This document shows positions 6,132 through 6,616 of a stretch of DNA of 6,616 nucleotides, piece after piece. The first letter of the stretch is position 1. Every line of letters begins with the position of its first letter. Origin of the DNA: an uncultured Planctomycetaceae bacterium (GTDB lineage: Bacteria; Planctomycetota; Planctomycetia; Pirellulales; JACPPG01); the NCBI GenBank assembly GCA_945957305.1, contig CAMFLN010000175.1, positions 1-6,616 on the forward strand. The letters are read 5' to 3'. Both the position numbers and the translations under genes were made by a program. The notes under the pieces were generated by a model that saw only the letters and a program-made list of their open reading frames with translations, did not search any database and was not told where the DNA came from.

Positions 6132-6616
6132 GCGGATGATCGCCATGGCGCCTAATACCGCGAGCAGAACTGAAGATGGCTCGGGCACGGTAACTCCGCT
6201 CGCGTCTGCTCCGGCCGATTGCAGCCAGTTCGATGCGATCAGCGCGATGTCCTGACCATTGACGATGCCATCGTGGTTCGCATCGCCCGTCTTGGCGAAT
6301 CCTGTATCGAGCCAGGTACTGGCCACCTGAGCGATATCCTGTCCATTCACGATTCCATCCAGGTTCACGTCGCCAGGGAGACTGGGGTCAGGGTAACTCG
6401 CCAGGCGGAAACCGATGGCATAGTTGCCGCTCCCGGCGGAAGTACTTGACCGGACGTCGTCGGTAAGCGGATCCACAGGGTCGTCCCAGGCGCCCCCTTT
6501 CACAATTCGTGCAGTATCACCGTTTGTCGCTTCGGTCCATTGAAACAACAAGCCACCCATGTCGTAAGCACCATATGGACTGGCCGAAGCGGTGTAGCCG
6601 CCGACCGGGCTCAAGT
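6075..6616 (-). CDS. FGE-like (SUMF1-type) domain, dockerin-like module and truncated PEP-CTERM; 5' end outside window, 3' end aberrant
   Basis: The frame is open to the right edge; the TTG at 6612-6614 is not taken as a start because domain similarity continues beyond it. Counting from that codon, residues 1-72 are the C-terminal end of an FGE-sulfatase/SUMF1 domain (ASPYGAYDMGG 11-21, KGGAWDDPVDPL 39-50, GNYAIGFRLAS 63-73). The two catalytic cysteines of true formylglycine-generating enzymes are absent from the visible part, so sulfatase activation is unlikely. Residues 81-131 form a dockerin-like pair of calcium loops (DVNLDGIVNGQD and DANHDGIVNGQD). Residues 143-158 begin a PEP-CTERM tail (VPEPSS, then a hydrophobic stretch) that lacks its basic end. 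It runs into IIRG and then 19 unrelated residues to a TGA at 6075-6077. The native gene is probably interrupted near 6141 by fusion to a paralogue's 3' end. Role: a surface or exported protein, partners unknown. Confidence 0.8.
   Translation of the reverse strand, partial: LSPVGGYTASASPYGAYDMGGLLFQWTEATNGDTARIVKGGAWDDPVDPLTDDVRSSTSAGSGNYAIGFRLASYPDPSLPGDVNLDGIVNGQDIAQVASTWLDTGFAKTGDANHDGIVNGQDIALIASNWLQSAGADASGVTVPEPSSVLLAVLGAMAIIRGCLGRPCGSACRRYSVRC
6244..6374 (-). repeat. Tandem dockerin-loop coding repeat (two 44-nt copies, 87-nt period)
   Basis: 6244-6287 and 6331-6374 match at 36 of 44 bases by my count and encode the two calcium-binding loops of the dockerin-like module (D-x-N-x-D-G-I-V-N-G-Q-D pattern). 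The 87-nt period equals 29 codons, so the repeat keeps frame, as expected for an ordinary dockerin duplication. Confidence 0.75.
6400..6491. repeat. Direct repeat copy 2 (92 nt) of the FGE-like C-terminal coding segment
   Basis: Partner of 6036-6127. It encodes GAWDDPVDPL through GNYAIGFRLA on the - strand in the intact frame of the edge gene. Its downstream neighbour is the dockerin module, whereas copy 1 is followed directly by a PEP-CTERM tail. Confidence 0.88.

Overview
The window looks like a piece of a moderately GC-rich, environmental planctomycete-type chromosome (Pirellulales-like). This is an inference. It rests on two secreted proteins with PEP-CTERM sorting tails, a dockerin-type calcium-binding module joined to a formylglycine-generating-enzyme-like (FGE-like) domain, a YHYH-domain protein, and long spacers between genes. 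No rRNA, tRNA, CRISPR array, transposase or phage gene was seen.

Layout. Positions 1-3103 (+ strand) hold a metabolic gene run: the 3' end of a CCG-domain iron-sulfur oxidoreductase, then two acyl-CoA dehydrogenase (ACAD) genes. The ACADs are complementary. The first (681-1856) carries a candidate catalytic glutamate but lacks the FAD-contacting Arg-x-x-Phe-Gly motif. The second (1991-3103) carries that motif but has no glutamate at either usual catalytic site. This is the pattern of the alpha2beta2 ACADs known from actinobacterial sterol side-chain degradation. The Fe-S protein resembles the soluble part of FadF/EtfQO-like proteins that pass electrons from ETF to quinone, so the run is plausibly a beta-oxidation step plus its electron outlet. 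The substrate cannot be read from the sequence.

Positions 3104-3324 form a convergent intergenic region with a strong imperfect hairpin at 3119-3157. All genes to the right lie on the - strand and encode exported or surface proteins: a YHYH-domain protein with an N-terminal membrane/signal segment (3325-4245), an NHL-like beta-propeller with a PEP-CTERM tail (4619-5578), and at the right edge the C-terminal part of an FGE-like/dockerin/PEP-CTERM protein (6075-6616). The spacers 4246-4618 and 5579-5953 contain only weak inverted repeats.

The most unusual place is 5954-6616. The PEP-CTERM tail of the edge gene is cut short and runs directly into the C-terminal end of a paralogue, with its own FGE-like tail and its own complete PEP-CTERM ending at 5954. 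The two parts are out of frame by one base at a short G run (6129-6131, read on the - strand). A 92-nt segment is present twice, 364 nt apart. This is either a real recombination/frameshift scar between tandem paralogues or an assembly artefact.
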